IMG/VR virus record: IMGVR_UViG_3300044533_000020
Location: 1 to 47,486 of that record
Direction: 5' to 3' (one strand)
Length of the DNA: 47,486 nucleotides
DNA from: a virus
Each line of letters opens with the position of its first letter. Position 1 is the first letter of the stretch. Positions 32,649 to 41,481 of this stretch are shown piece by piece. The notes under the pieces are model-generated. The model did not search any database, was not told the DNA's origin, and saw only the letters and a list, made by a program, of their open reading frames with translations. Position numbers and translations under genes: made by a program.

Positions 32649-34184
32649 TTAGAAAGATCCCCCATCAAGGATGTCGTAAAGTAATGCTGTTCCATTGGAT
32701 TGAAGAACATAACCACTAGTACCAAGTCCTAGCTTACGGAATCCATTAGTAGAGTTAGCTACGATAATATCTTCCTGAGTATACGTATTCAATCCAGTAC
32801 CACCAGAATTTCCTAATAGTGGACTTGATAGAGTAAGAGTGTTAGCTGCTATAGCAACATTTAGACTGCTATTAGCGGTAATTGTAATACTAGTAGCGTT
32901 AGATGTGAAACCAGCAGACTGAATATAAGTCTGAAGGATAGCAAGAGTCCAACCGTTAGCAGAAGTATTAACGACGTTGTTACCAACTAGCTCTTGTTCT
33001 GAATTGGTAAAGAGTTTATATATACCGCCGTCAGATGCATCACGGAACAGACCAGTGTGTCTTGCGGTAACACCGTCAAAATAATTAGCAGCAAAACCAA
33101 TATCCAGAAGATCACTAGCATAATTATTACCAGCCAAATAAATCATTGGATCGGAAACAACCAATGAATTTACGTTAGTAGTTACAACGTTACCAGAAAT
33201 TATAAGGTCGCCAGAGATTTCAACTTTACCGTCGAAATAACCAGTTGTAGAATGCAAATTAGATGCGTGAATTTCGTTCCAACGTAGGGTGTTGTTACCT
33301 ACGTTGTAAGTATTATTAGCAGATGGAATTAGGTTGCTGCTGACTAGAGCACCAACATTAAGTCTATCTGAGGTACTATCACCGATAACTGTATTACCAT
33401 TAAGAGTTGTATTGCTTGTTACAACTAGATTGGTATTAACTGTCATATTATTGACAGTAGCCGAAGCGTTAACAGCGGTAATAGTTGGTCCGTTAAACAC
33501 AATATGAGTAGTGTTTACGGTGAAATTAGCAGCCGTTCCAATAGTTGCTGATAGAGCGTTTACTGTTCCGGAAGTGTAGAAACCAGTATTGTTTGCAATA
33601 GACTGACCATTAACATTCAAACCAGCTGATGTAATTCTGGTATTGATGGTGTTATTACCAACAGTGATTATTGTAGAGTTAGATAGAACACCACCTGTGC
33701 CGGTAGTTGTATTGCCAGTATTAATAGAAGTTGCATTAATATTGGTAACTAAAAGAGTGTTACCGATGAATAATGTATTAGTAGTCTTGTTAAATGTAAA
33801 TCCAGCAACACCATTAGCAACGCCAGAATCATTAAACTGAACGTAAGTGTTAGTTCCAGATGTACCTGTTCCCCAATATACTGCAGTACCATTGGTTACA
33901 AGAACTTGACCATTAGAACCAGGAGAACCATTTGCGACAAGAGATGTTATTACTGCATTAGCGACAATAACTTTATCAATTTCACCAGTAGCATTAGCAA
34001 CTAGAGCATGACTGTTGGTTAGAACACCTGGATACTGAGCGCCACCAATTCTAAGAACACCAGAACCGTCTGGGAGACCAATGTGAAGCGTATTAGAGGC
34101 TTGAGTAAAGGCTAATTCGCCGTTTGAAAGACCTGAAACTGTAGCATTAGCTACAGATCTTTTAATTTGAATCTTGTTGGCCAT
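32649..34184 (-). CDS. Tail fibre with Mtd-N-like start (511 residues)
   Basis: The N-terminus MANKIQIKRSVANATVSGLSNGELAFTQASNTLHIGLPDGS is the Mtd-N-like domain that attaches many phage fibres to the baseplate. A repetitive Asn/Thr/Val-rich shaft follows (about residues 85-300). Then comes a DLIISGNVVTTNVNSLVVSDPMIYLAGNNY block and AANYFDGVTARHTGLFRDASDGG, both common in marine T4-like fibres. It ends LLYDILDGGSF; the terminal DGG-S/N-F also closes the 92-residue protein upstream, hinting at a shared anchor or trimer contact. It has an exact late promoter upstream. Confidence 0.85.
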   Translation of the reverse strand: MANKIQIKRSVANATVSGLSNGELAFTQASNTLHIGLPDGSGVLRIGGAQYPGVLTNSHALVANATGEIDKVIVANAVITSLVANGSPGSNGQVLVTNGTAVYWGTGTSGTNTYVQFNDSGVANGVAGFTFNKTTNTLFIGNTLLVTNINATSINTGNTTTGTGGVLSNSTIITVGNNTINTRITSAGLNVNGQSIANNTGFYTSGTVNALSATIGTAANFTVNTTHIVFNGPTITAVNASATVNNMTVNTNLVVTSNTTLNGNTVIGDSTSDRLNVGALVSSNLIPSANNTYNVGNNTLRWNEIHASNLHSTTGYFDGKVEISGDLIISGNVVTTNVNSLVVSDPMIYLAGNNYASDLLDIGFAANYFDGVTARHTGLFRDASDGGIYKLFTNSEQELVGNNVVNTSANGWTLAILQTYIQSAGFTSNATSITITANSSLNVAIAANTLTLSSPLLGNSGGTGLNTYTQEDIIVANSTNGFRKLGLGTSGYVLQSNGTALLYDILDGGSF

Positions 34185-34213
34185 ATTAAATGGTGCTCCT
34201 GTAAATTTTTATC

Positions 34214-34221
34214 TATTTATA
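34214..34221 (-). promoter_or_regulatory. T4-type late promoter for the 511-residue fibre
   Basis: An exact TATAAATA on the minus strand, 30 bases before the fibre ATG, in the gap after the 92-residue gene. The leader has a CAGGAG ribosome site. Confidence 0.77.
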
Positions 34222-34223
34222 AA

Positions 34224-34502
34224 TTAAAAGTTCCCACCATCTAAATCGCCAACAACATCAGATCCGAGATCAACCTTTTTCACAATATATTTGTCTAATG
34301 AAGAATCATAAACTGGCACGGCTCCAGTTATTTCGTTTGTTGCAGAAACATCCTGTAAACGATCTAATCTTTGTGCTGAACCAATATTACCCAAGGTAGG
34401 TGTATTTTTTATGGTAACGGGCACAGTTGTGTCGATGATACCGCCCGTTGCATTAGCGGAAATACGAATATCTCTTTTTCTGCCTACTATAACATTAACC
34501 AT
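34224..34502 (-). CDS. Small structural protein ending in DGGNF
   Basis: This 92-residue protein has an N-terminal beta segment (IVGRKRDIRISANATGGII) and a central LQDVSATNEITGAVPVYDSSLDKYIVKKVDL segment. It ends GDLDGGNF. The DVS-x-N ... VYDSSLDKYIVK pattern is common in phage fibre and baseplate proteins of marine myoviruses. The stop is 2 bases from the late promoter of the next fibre. A baseplate-fibre connector is a reasonable guess. Confidence 0.65.
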   Translation of the reverse strand: MVNVIVGRKRDIRISANATGGIIDTTVPVTIKNTPTLGNIGSAQRLDRLQDVSATNEITGAVPVYDSSLDKYIVKKVDLGSDVVGDLDGGNF

Positions 34503-34504
34503 TT

Positions 34505-34834
34505 TTATCTCGTAACTTGAGGCGTAACTGTAATGATACCTTCGACAATTCTAGAAATCACTGAACCGTCGTCAATTTCTACGTCATAAACATATCTACC
34601 AGCCACCAAGTTGCTTGTCTGGTTGGCAGTCAAAGATAAGGTCACAACCCCTGATGTAGTGTTTATAGAAGTTGAGAAAACTGCAGCTGCATTAGATGAG
34701 GTATACCACTTTCTTACTTGAGAATTCGCCGAATAACCTATTAGGTTCAAAATGTCTCCATTTTCGTCTGTTAAAGACAAATCCGTAGAGAAAGTAGTTC
34801 CTTGATCGATTACTAGATTAGCTTTTGTGGCCAT
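34505..34834 (-). CDS. Small Ig-like structural protein of marine T4-like phages
   Basis: The 109-residue beta protein begins MATKANLVIDQGTTFSTDLSLTDENGDILNLIGY, then SQVRKWYTSSNAAAVFS and GRYVYDVEIDDGSVISRIVEGIITVTPQVTR. This pattern is highly recurrent in T4-like cyanophage and pelagiphage structural regions and looks like an immunoglobulin-like or BppU-N-like fold. It overlaps the end of the 1216-residue fibre by one base and precedes the 92-residue gene by 2 bases, so the three are coupled. Its exact role is not established. Confidence 0.75.
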   Translation of the reverse strand: MATKANLVIDQGTTFSTDLSLTDENGDILNLIGYSANSQVRKWYTSSNAAAVFSTSINTTSGVVTLSLTANQTSNLVAGRYVYDVEIDDGSVISRIVEGIITVTPQVTR

Positions 34835-37800
34835 TATCCTACAATTGTCCTAACGTATTTAACTGTGGTATTAGAAGAAACAGGTGTGAATCTCAACGCA
34901 ACGTGAGAAACGTTTGGAGCAACGAAACTAAATGTTCCTACGTTTGTGTTTGTTGTAATAGTAGCAAATTCTGTCATATATCCTGTGGCACGATCATGTG
35001 TTGTTAGAATCTTTGACATATAACGGTTATTAGCTACGTTGTCAACAACACTGACAATATATTCAGCTGCTGGATAGCTAACCATTGAGTAAGCATCAAT
35101 TTCTTGAGTGGTTGTACCGGTAGTAGTAATTGATGCATTTGTAGTAGCTGGAGCAATAATACCCCATTGACCGTTTGCGTTCAGATAATACTGACCAGAA
35201 GCGATAGCTGCTGAATTTGGAGTAGTTATAGAAAGATTTACAGTTGAATTGGAAATCTTAATAGTTGAAGAATTCGCAACCAAATTAGCTGTAGCACTAC
35301 CAATAAAAATATCGGTCAACACATCAATCGAAGCAGTGTTTATGCCGGTAGAATTAGCAGTAAACGAAGTTCCGATATTCAATGATGTGGCGTTAACAAT
35401 ACCAGTATAAACACCAGTAGAGTTAGCAATGGTTGACGTTCCAACAGTATGGCTAGCTGCATTAATATTAGTAACATAAGCACCGGAAGAATTGACAACC
35501 GAAGAACCGCCAACAGTTATTGTATTACCAAAAATGGCGCTCTGAGTTACGTTTGCATTAGTAACCCAAAGGACAGCCCATCTATATGATGTGTTACCTA
35601 GACTATAAGTGTCATTTGTTGCTGGGACAACGTCAGCGGAAGATACACCAGCATATGTTAGATTACCAGAAACCTGTAGATCGCCAAGAACGTTTAGCTT
35701 ACCAGCCACATTAGCATAAGTACCGTTGAATTGAGCGTTTCCGCCAATAGTCATAACACCAGTGTGATTTATGGTAGTGGCGTTAGCGACAAAAGAAGAA
35801 CCAACAGTATGAGAAGAACCATTGACAACTCCGGTATAAACACCAGTGGAATTGGCTATTGTTGAGGTTCCGACAGTATGGCTAGCAGCGTTTACAGTTG
35901 TAGTGTAAACACCAGTAGCATTAGCAACAGTGGAAGTTCCAACTGTGTGTGCCGCTGCATTTACAGTTGTGGTATAAACACCAGTAGCATTAGCAACAGT
36001 GGAAGTTCCTACAGTGTGCGCAGCTGCGTTCATCAAACCAGTGTGATAAGCACCAGTAGTGTTAGCAATAAAAGAAGAACCAACAGTAACAGAAGAACCA
36101 TTGACTATTCCAGTATAAACGCCAGTAGCATTAGCAATTGTAGAAGTTCCAACAGTAATAGAAGAACCGTTTACAACGCTGGTGTAAACACCAGATGAAT
36201 TTGCTATTGTAGAAGTTCCGACTGTGTGGCTAGCTGCATTAACAGTTGGTGTATAAACTCCGGATGAGTTAGCAACAGTTGCTGAACCGTTGACATTCAA
36301 ACCAGCAGAAGTAACAACAGTATTGATTGTATTGTTACCGATTAGGAGTGTTGTACCATTAAGTAGCGATGCACCCGCACCAGTTGTTACAGTTCCGGTA
36401 GTAAACGAAGCAGCATTAGCAGTTCCGGTATAAACACCAGTAGAGTTAGCTATTGTTGCAGAACCATTGACGTTCAAGCCAGCAGATGTGACAACGGTGT
36501 TAATAGTGTTATTACCTAGGAATACAGTAGTTACGTTCTGAACGCTACCACCAGTTCCTATTGTCACATTACCTGCAGTAAACGAAGAAGCGTTAACAGT
36601 TGTGGTATAAACGCCGCTAGAGTTAGCAATTGTGCTAGTTCCAACACTGTGCACCGCAGCATTAACTGTTCCTGTTGTCCAGAAGCCAGAAGTATTTCCG
36701 ATTGTTGAAGATGTAACTTGAAGCGCAGTTGTATTGGCAGTAAATCCACCAGCGCCTGTTGTGATTACAGTGCTATTAACTAATGAAGTTCCAACAGTTA
36801 GGCTGATTGGGTCTAGATTAGCTGAACCAGAATTATTAGCCATAATAAGGCGATTAATGCTCTGGTCTGAATAAACAGTGGTGTTACCAACGAAGTATGA
36901 AGATGTATTAATCTGAATATTAGCAGCAACTTTAACAACGCTAGTGTTGGCAGTTATACCGTTAGCCCCAGTAGTAATTACAGTGCTATTGACAACCGAA
37001 GTTCCTACTGTTAAGCTAACAGGATCTAGATGAATTGACCCAACGCTATTAGCGATAGTAACACTGTTTGCATCCAAGATAGAATTAGCAGTAGTGTTAC
37101 CAACAAAATATGTTGTTGTGTTAATCTGGATATTGGCAGCCACCTTAACAACACTGGTATTAGCAGTTATGCCATTAGCACCAGTAGTAATCACAGTGCT
37201 ATTAACGACAGAAGTGCCAACAATCAAACCAATTGGATCTAGGTTAGCTGATCCGGAATTATTAGCAATAGTGAATCGATTTATGCTTTGATCAGAATAA
37301 ACGCTGGCGTTACCAACAAAGTATGAAGAGGTATTGATCTGAATATTGGCTGCAATTTTTACTGCACTGGTGTTGGCAGTTATACCGTTAGCCCCAGTAG
37401 TAATAATAGTGCTATTAACTAGTGAAGTTCCGATAGTTAAGCTGATTGGATTTAGGTTAGCTGAACCAGTAGAATTAGCAATTCTTATTAAAGTAGCATT
37501 AGACAACGCATTTACGGTGCTGTTACCAACGTCAACAGCTATAGCGTTTACTACGACATTAGAAGTTGCAACTGCAACATAGAATTGAGAAGTGTTTGCT
37601 ACAACGTTTGAACCAACTGTAATAGCAGAAGTATTAGCAACTAAACCACCAGCGCCAGTTGTAATAATTGTGCTGTTGACTAGGGAAGTCCCTACAGCAA
37701 AACTTACTGGGGTGATATTAGCTGAAATAGTAGAATTTGCAACCTTCACTAACGAAGAATTAGCAAAAGTGTTTATGGTTGTATTACCAACAAGAATTGA

Positions 37801-38484
37801 ACTAGAATTAGATAATACGTTTGTTGTTGTATTACCGATAACAATAGTTGATGTGTTCATAAACACATTTGCACCAACGGTCACAGCCTGTGTATTAGCA
37901 AAAAGGCTGTTAGAACCGACCATTGAAATAGAAGTGCTATTTACTAAAGAATTGCCAATTGAAAGAGAATTATAATTCATTACAGCTAATGCAGCGCCAT
38001 TTGTAATCTGCAATAGAGTAGAATTGGCTATTGTATTGACAGTAGTGTTAGATCTGAAAAGTAATGTAGTGCTGTTAGCTATTAGATTGGTTGTGGCGGC
38101 ACCAGTATGAGTTATGTATAGTTGGTTGGTATTAACAACGACATTAGAACCGACATAAACAGCATAAGTGTTTAGAGATTCAGAGTCCAAATAAGAATTT
38201 ACTGTAGAATTACCAATAGAAATCGCCGAAGTGTTAACATATGTAAAGTTGTAAATATCTACACTGTTATTACCAATCAATAAAGAATTATTAACATGTG
38301 CTGTGGTGTTAATAACCAAAGAATCAGCAGTAAATTTACCAGTAATAGCTGCATTACCAGCTGCCGCATTAGAACCATTTGCTGTAACGGCCAACACTGA
38401 GAAAGTGTAAGCCAGTTCATTGGTTCTATTACGCCAGAAATCAAAAGTGTTATTTGTTCCTACATTGGAAATATTTACTGTCAT
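34834..38484 (-). CDS. Large repetitive fibre-like structural protein (1216 residues)
   Basis: The N-terminus MTVNISNVGTNNTFDFWRNRTNELAYTFSVLAVTANG is a head domain used by marine T4-like structural proteins. Residues about 70-640 are beta-type repeats such as VGNTTINTFANSSLVKVANST and 71-residue units (VGTSVVNSTVITTGANGITANTS ... IQINTSSYFVGN). Residues about 640-1000 are the 23-residue SHTVGTSTIANSSGVYT units. The last 120 residues (IDAYSMVSYPAAEYIVSVVDN ... VALRFTPVSSNTTVKYVRTIVG) form a globular beta domain that occurs in many marine phage structural proteins. Asn, Thr, Ser and Val dominate, as in a beta-solenoid. Receptor binding is inferred. Confidence 0.83.
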   Translation of the reverse strand: MTVNISNVGTNNTFDFWRNRTNELAYTFSVLAVTANGSNAAAGNAAITGKFTADSLVINTTAHVNNSLLIGNNSVDIYNFTYVNTSAISIGNSTVNSYLDSESLNTYAVYVGSNVVVNTNQLYITHTGAATTNLIANSTTLLFRSNTTVNTIANSTLLQITNGAALAVMNYNSLSIGNSLVNSTSISMVGSNSLFANTQAVTVGANVFMNTSTIVIGNTTTNVLSNSSSILVGNTTINTFANSSLVKVANSTISANITPVSFAVGTSLVNSTIITTGAGGLVANTSAITVGSNVVANTSQFYVAVATSNVVVNAIAVDVGNSTVNALSNATLIRIANSTGSANLNPISLTIGTSLVNSTIITTGANGITANTSAVKIAANIQINTSSYFVGNASVYSDQSINRFTIANNSGSANLDPIGLIVGTSVVNSTVITTGANGITANTSVVKVAANIQINTTTYFVGNTTANSILDANSVTIANSVGSIHLDPVSLTVGTSVVNSTVITTGANGITANTSVVKVAANIQINTSSYFVGNTTVYSDQSINRLIMANNSGSANLDPISLTVGTSLVNSTVITTGAGGFTANTTALQVTSSTIGNTSGFWTTGTVNAAVHSVGTSTIANSSGVYTTTVNASSFTAGNVTIGTGGSVQNVTTVFLGNNTINTVVTSAGLNVNGSATIANSTGVYTGTANAASFTTGTVTTGAGASLLNGTTLLIGNNTINTVVTSAGLNVNGSATVANSSGVYTPTVNAASHTVGTSTIANSSGVYTSVVNGSSITVGTSTIANATGVYTGIVNGSSVTVGSSFIANTTGAYHTGLMNAAAHTVGTSTVANATGVYTTTVNAAAHTVGTSTVANATGVYTTTVNAASHTVGTSTIANSTGVYTGVVNGSSHTVGSSFVANATTINHTGVMTIGGNAQFNGTYANVAGKLNVLGDLQVSGNLTYAGVSSADVVPATNDTYSLGNTSYRWAVLWVTNANVTQSAIFGNTITVGGSSVVNSSGAYVTNINAASHTVGTSTIANSTGVYTGIVNATSLNIGTSFTANSTGINTASIDVLTDIFIGSATANLVANSSTIKISNSTVNLSITTPNSAAIASGQYYLNANGQWGIIAPATTNASITTTGTTTQEIDAYSMVSYPAAEYIVSVVDNVANNRYMSKILTTHDRATGYMTEFATITTNTNVGTFSFVAPNVSHVALRFTPVSSNTTVKYVRTIVG
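35400..36290. repeat. 69-72-bp repeat array in the 1216-residue structural gene
   Basis: Successive units encode SHTVGTSTIANSTGVYTGVVN and variants (AAHTVGTSTVANATGVYTTTVN). Copies near 35905 and 35965 are nearly identical over about 60 bases, while others differ at synonymous sites. Boundaries are approximate. Confidence 0.8.
36745..37620. repeat. 213-bp repeat array in the 1216-residue structural gene
   Basis: About four units of 71 codons (213 bp) start near 36749, 36962, 37172 and 37383 (plus-strand positions of the GANGITANTS-coding core). Protein sequence is kept much better than synonymous bases, so these copies are older than the perfect repeats in the S74 fibre. Confidence 0.78.
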
Positions 38485-38487
38485 TTA

Positions 38488-38703
38488 TTAACTTCTTTTT
38501 AAGAGTTGGCCGAGCATATTCTTTATCTCTTCTAAATCTTGTTCCACCTTTTGAATTCTTTCTGAGTTCTTCATACCGTCTATAAACATCTGTTTTTGTT
38601 TTTTATACGCAGAAAGTTTTTGATTATCGACATTAAGTATAGCCCCGCTGGTTGGGTCTTTAACGATTCCTTCGAAATCTGTTTTATAATATTTATTTTC
38701 CAT
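38488..38703 (-). CDS. Short coiled-coil structural protein
   Basis: The 71-residue protein has the pattern SGAILNVDNQKLSAYKKQK near residues 19-37, followed by a C-terminal coiled coil IQKVEQDLEEIKNMLGQLLK. Small proteins with the D-x-x-SGAI-x-N-D ... L-x-x-YK motif and a terminal helix are common between baseplate and fibre genes of T4-like marine phages. It fits tightly between its neighbours (3-base gaps). Function is unknown; a connector or cap is plausible. Confidence 0.75.
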   Translation of the reverse strand: MENKYYKTDFEGIVKDPTSGAILNVDNQKLSAYKKQKQMFIDGMKNSERIQKVEQDLEEIKNMLGQLLKRS

Positions 38704-38706
38704 TTT

Positions 38707-41442
38707 TTACATCTGTAATGCTAGAGCTCTTAAATCATCGATAATAGGCACTTTTGAGCTATCATTTGATTTGAGAACGATTTTAATTTGGAATTGTTTG
38801 AACGAAGTATATGTCTTACCGTCCAAACTAGAATAAGTCAACCCTAAAGGACTCTCGAAATAAACATTAGCCCCAGAAGCGTTTGAACTCCATGGAGTTC
38901 CTACAGTCAAATATGTGTTATTAGCAACAGAAACAATTATCTGCGAATCGTTGGCGACTTGAACAATATTTCCAGGTCTAAAGTCTGTAATGAAAGTTGT
39001 TCCGTTTCCGATAACAGCGTTATTGGTTGTCGATACAGTAACATTACCTGTTAATTGAGTGACGTTTTGTCTAGACATGAAAGCTGTAGTCGGAGGGAAA
39101 GCCAAATAAGCAGTCTGCGCAGTAGCATTAGAACTAGGTGCTGATTCTAGAGTTAGATTAGTATTGCTAGTTATACTAATAATCTTTCTGCTGTAAATAG
39201 TGTTAATAGTAGTGTCATTTGGTATAGCATACATAAACCAACCAGGACTCAACTCAGTTGTAAATAGAGTGCTTGTGCCAACGACTGTTGTGCAAGCAGT
39301 ATTGCATGTTACTGTTCCTGTCATTTTAAGAGCAGGATAGTTTGAAGAGGTTGTAAATGTATATTCTTTAAAATCGCTTGGGTTACTTGGATCTGAATAA
39401 TAATCCAAAGAACTATTGATCAAAGGAGTCCATGTTTTCTGAGAAATTGGTTCTGGATCTTCGCCATTAAGGAACTTGACCCAAACTTCTACTTCTGAAC
39501 CAACTGGTCTGAACGCAGTTAGAACAACTTGAATGTCCTCTGCATCTTGACCTGCAGCAAGGCTGACAACCTTTGATACATATTTTGATTTCGCATCACC
39601 AGAATTAAAGAATTCGTCGTATTGGAAATTGACCGGATCAATTTCATTTTTAATTACTAACTGCTGATCTCTGACAGTGTCAATAGCAGGAGAAAGGAAA
39701 GCACTATCACTGACCATTCTAGCTTTATAAGTGAACGATTTAGCGCCACTCATGCTAGTAATTTCGTTTGATCTACTAGCAACTATTCTTTCTCTGTCGT
39801 AGAATTCAGATTCATAACCAGGAGTTACTCTGTTGTCCAAAGTATCAACCGAGTATGTATTACTTGTACCTCTATAATAGAGGTCCAAAGTTGTTCCTGC
39901 AGGGGTAATAAATGCCAACTGTGGAACAACAGCGTCTACTACTGGATTGTATAATGTGCCACTATTAGCGTATGCAATCAGAGTTGTGTTATTTGGGCTT
40001 GAAATCGTTGTGTTACTAAATCTATGAATCTGAACATAAGAGTTACCGCTAAAATTACCAGTAGAAGAATCGCAATATAGAATGTTCTTAACAGCATCAT
40101 AATAATTGATTGTAGCATAAACACTAGTATTGACCGTTCCACCAGTAGCATTTGATGTTGAATTTGTTGATTTGAATACGACATCTCCGGAAATGATACT
40201 TGCACTAGTATTGACGTAACCTACGTTATATACCGAAACATATTCGTTATTACTGTTGTAGAATACAGCCTGACCTTCATTGGTCTTAAAATTTGCTCTA
40301 TATAAATTGAACTTTACGTATTCTTCCTGAAGAGCAGTCCATTGTTTTTCGGTGGCGCCATAAAAAGCTGTCCCCACTACGGGCTGACTGTACACTTGAT
40401 AACCAGTTTCAATATCAACGTCTCCGAGATTACAAGTCCATACATGATAATCTGGGTCGTTTGCGTCAGGTCTTACCACGAAAGCATATGTTTTGCCATT
40501 CATCAAAAAAACTGGAGATTGAAAAGTAAATGTAGTCGGATTTGTAGCATCTGCGCTAATGTTTATTTCATCGTAACTTTTATGAACTTTGGAAAATGGT
40601 AAGATCACATCGCCATTTGGGTATCCATTTTCAGTTTCACAAAGATATACTGTTACACCATTTTCTCTTATCTGTGATTTTTGTTTGAAGAAAAGTCTTA
40701 GAGCTGTGGCGTATATTCCTGCTTCTCCATTTGGAGTATTAATTGTCAACGCCTGCGCTAACGGTTCTAAAAAGAACAACCAAATTGGAGGAGGTGGAGG
40801 TGGCGGAGGAGGCAGAATAGTAACGACATCTAGAATATTAGTTTGTGATGTTACTGTATTACTCTGAACTACGGTTTGTGTTACAGGAACAAAACCTAAA
40901 TCCGGAGTCACAGTTGTTAAAGTGGTAGCTTGTTTGGTCACGCTCAAGTTAGAAGCGGTGAATACCACAGAAGCCAAAGAAGTGAGAGCATCATTACCCA
41001 AAGCCAAACTGTCTACGTCTGCTATTTGGAACGCTCTATCTCCTGTTTTGAATTTACCTGCAGGAATATTGAACTGTCCTGCTACTCTACCCCATTTATC
41101 AGAATAGATTGCATCTCCCCAATTACCGCCCTTTGGTACAATTGTATAATCTGCAGCATTTAATGGTATCTGGTATGTATTAGCTGTGCTGCCTGTTCTC
41201 TGCGCTGGAGCGCAATAAGCATCAACATTAATACTATCAAAGAAAAAATGCAATCTCTGATTAGGGCGCATATTGTATGCGACGAATGAAACAATTCTAT
41301 TGGCGATAAATGGTTGATTGGAAACAGAAGTAACAAAATTACCTACCTGTTGAAGATCAGTCTGAGGCGTAACAGTAATCTGAGTACCATCTCTGGTATT
41401 AGTTACTGTTGTTGTAGTAGATGTTGTATTTACTGCTGCCAA
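38707..41442 (-). CDS. Large baseplate-associated structural protein (911 residues)
   Basis: The start is TTG 41442, supported by TAGGAG 9-14 bases upstream; the first in-frame ATG lies far inside, so the TTG is needed for the conserved N-terminus. Residues about 55-80 (YNMRPNQRLHFFFDSINVDAYCAP) form a domain found in marine T4-like structural proteins. A run of nine prolines (about residues 210-218) is followed by a hydrophobic IWLFFLEPLAQ segment, separating two halves. Two copies of a GTSTLFTTELSPGWF-type beta module lie near residues 715-790 and 800-862. The end FKQFQIKIVLKSNDSSKVPIIDDLRALAL is conserved in marine phages. A baseplate or tail-pin role is inferred from its position next to gp8 and DUF4815. 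Confidence 0.75.
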   Translation of the reverse strand: MAAVNTTSTTTTVTNTRDGTQITVTPQTDLQQVGNFVTSVSNQPFIANRIVSFVAYNMRPNQRLHFFFDSINVDAYCAPAQRTGSTANTYQIPLNAADYTIVPKGGNWGDAIYSDKWGRVAGQFNIPAGKFKTGDRAFQIADVDSLALGNDALTSLASVVFTASNLSVTKQATTLTTVTPDLGFVPVTQTVVQSNTVTSQTNILDVVTILPPPPPPPPPIWLFFLEPLAQALTINTPNGEAGIYATALRLFFKQKSQIRENGVTVYLCETENGYPNGDVILPFSKVHKSYDEINISADATNPTTFTFQSPVFLMNGKTYAFVVRPDANDPDYHVWTCNLGDVDIETGYQVYSQPVVGTAFYGATEKQWTALQEEYVKFNLYRANFKTNEGQAVFYNSNNEYVSVYNVGYVNTSASIISGDVVFKSTNSTSNATGGTVNTSVYATINYYDAVKNILYCDSSTGNFSGNSYVQIHRFSNTTISSPNNTTLIAYANSGTLYNPVVDAVVPQLAFITPAGTTLDLYYRGTSNTYSVDTLDNRVTPGYESEFYDRERIVASRSNEITSMSGAKSFTYKARMVSDSAFLSPAIDTVRDQQLVIKNEIDPVNFQYDEFFNSGDAKSKYVSKVVSLAAGQDAEDIQVVLTAFRPVGSEVEVWVKFLNGEDPEPISQKTWTPLINSSLDYYSDPSNPSDFKEYTFTTSSNYPALKMTGTVTCNTACTTVVGTSTLFTTELSPGWFMYAIPNDTTINTIYSRKIISITSNTNLTLESAPSSNATAQTAYLAFPPTTAFMSRQNVTQLTGNVTVSTTNNAVIGNGTTFITDFRPGNIVQVANDSQIIVSVANNTYLTVGTPWSSNASGANVYFESPLGLTYSSLDGKTYTSFKQFQIKIVLKSNDSSKVPIIDDLRALALQM
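40787..40812 (+). other. G-rich tract encoding the poly-proline linker
   Basis: The plus strand carries about nine GG pairs separated by single bases; the minus strand encodes nine consecutive prolines. It is the most G-rich stretch of the window and could form a two-tetrad quadruplex on the non-coding strand, or may only reflect the proline run. Confidence 0.55.
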
Positions 41443-41465
41443 TTTAAATTTCTCCTAATAATCAT

Positions 41466-41473
41466 TATTTATA
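41466..41473 (-). promoter_or_regulatory. T4-type late promoter for the 911-residue protein
   Basis: An exact TATAAATA on the minus strand, 24 bases before the TTG start and just after the DUF4815 gene's stop region. Confidence 0.75.
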
Positions 41474-41481
41474 GTTATTTA

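Noticed and set aside
32649-34184. Diversity-generating retroelement targeting the Mtd-N-like fibre
   Set aside because: No reverse transcriptase, accessory gene or template repeat is visible; the Asn-rich codons are explained by repeat composition. A retroelement outside the window cannot be excluded.
18369-38484. CRISPR-like arrays in the repeat-rich region
   Set aside because: The repeats are in-frame coding repeats with no unique spacers; tandem units abut directly.
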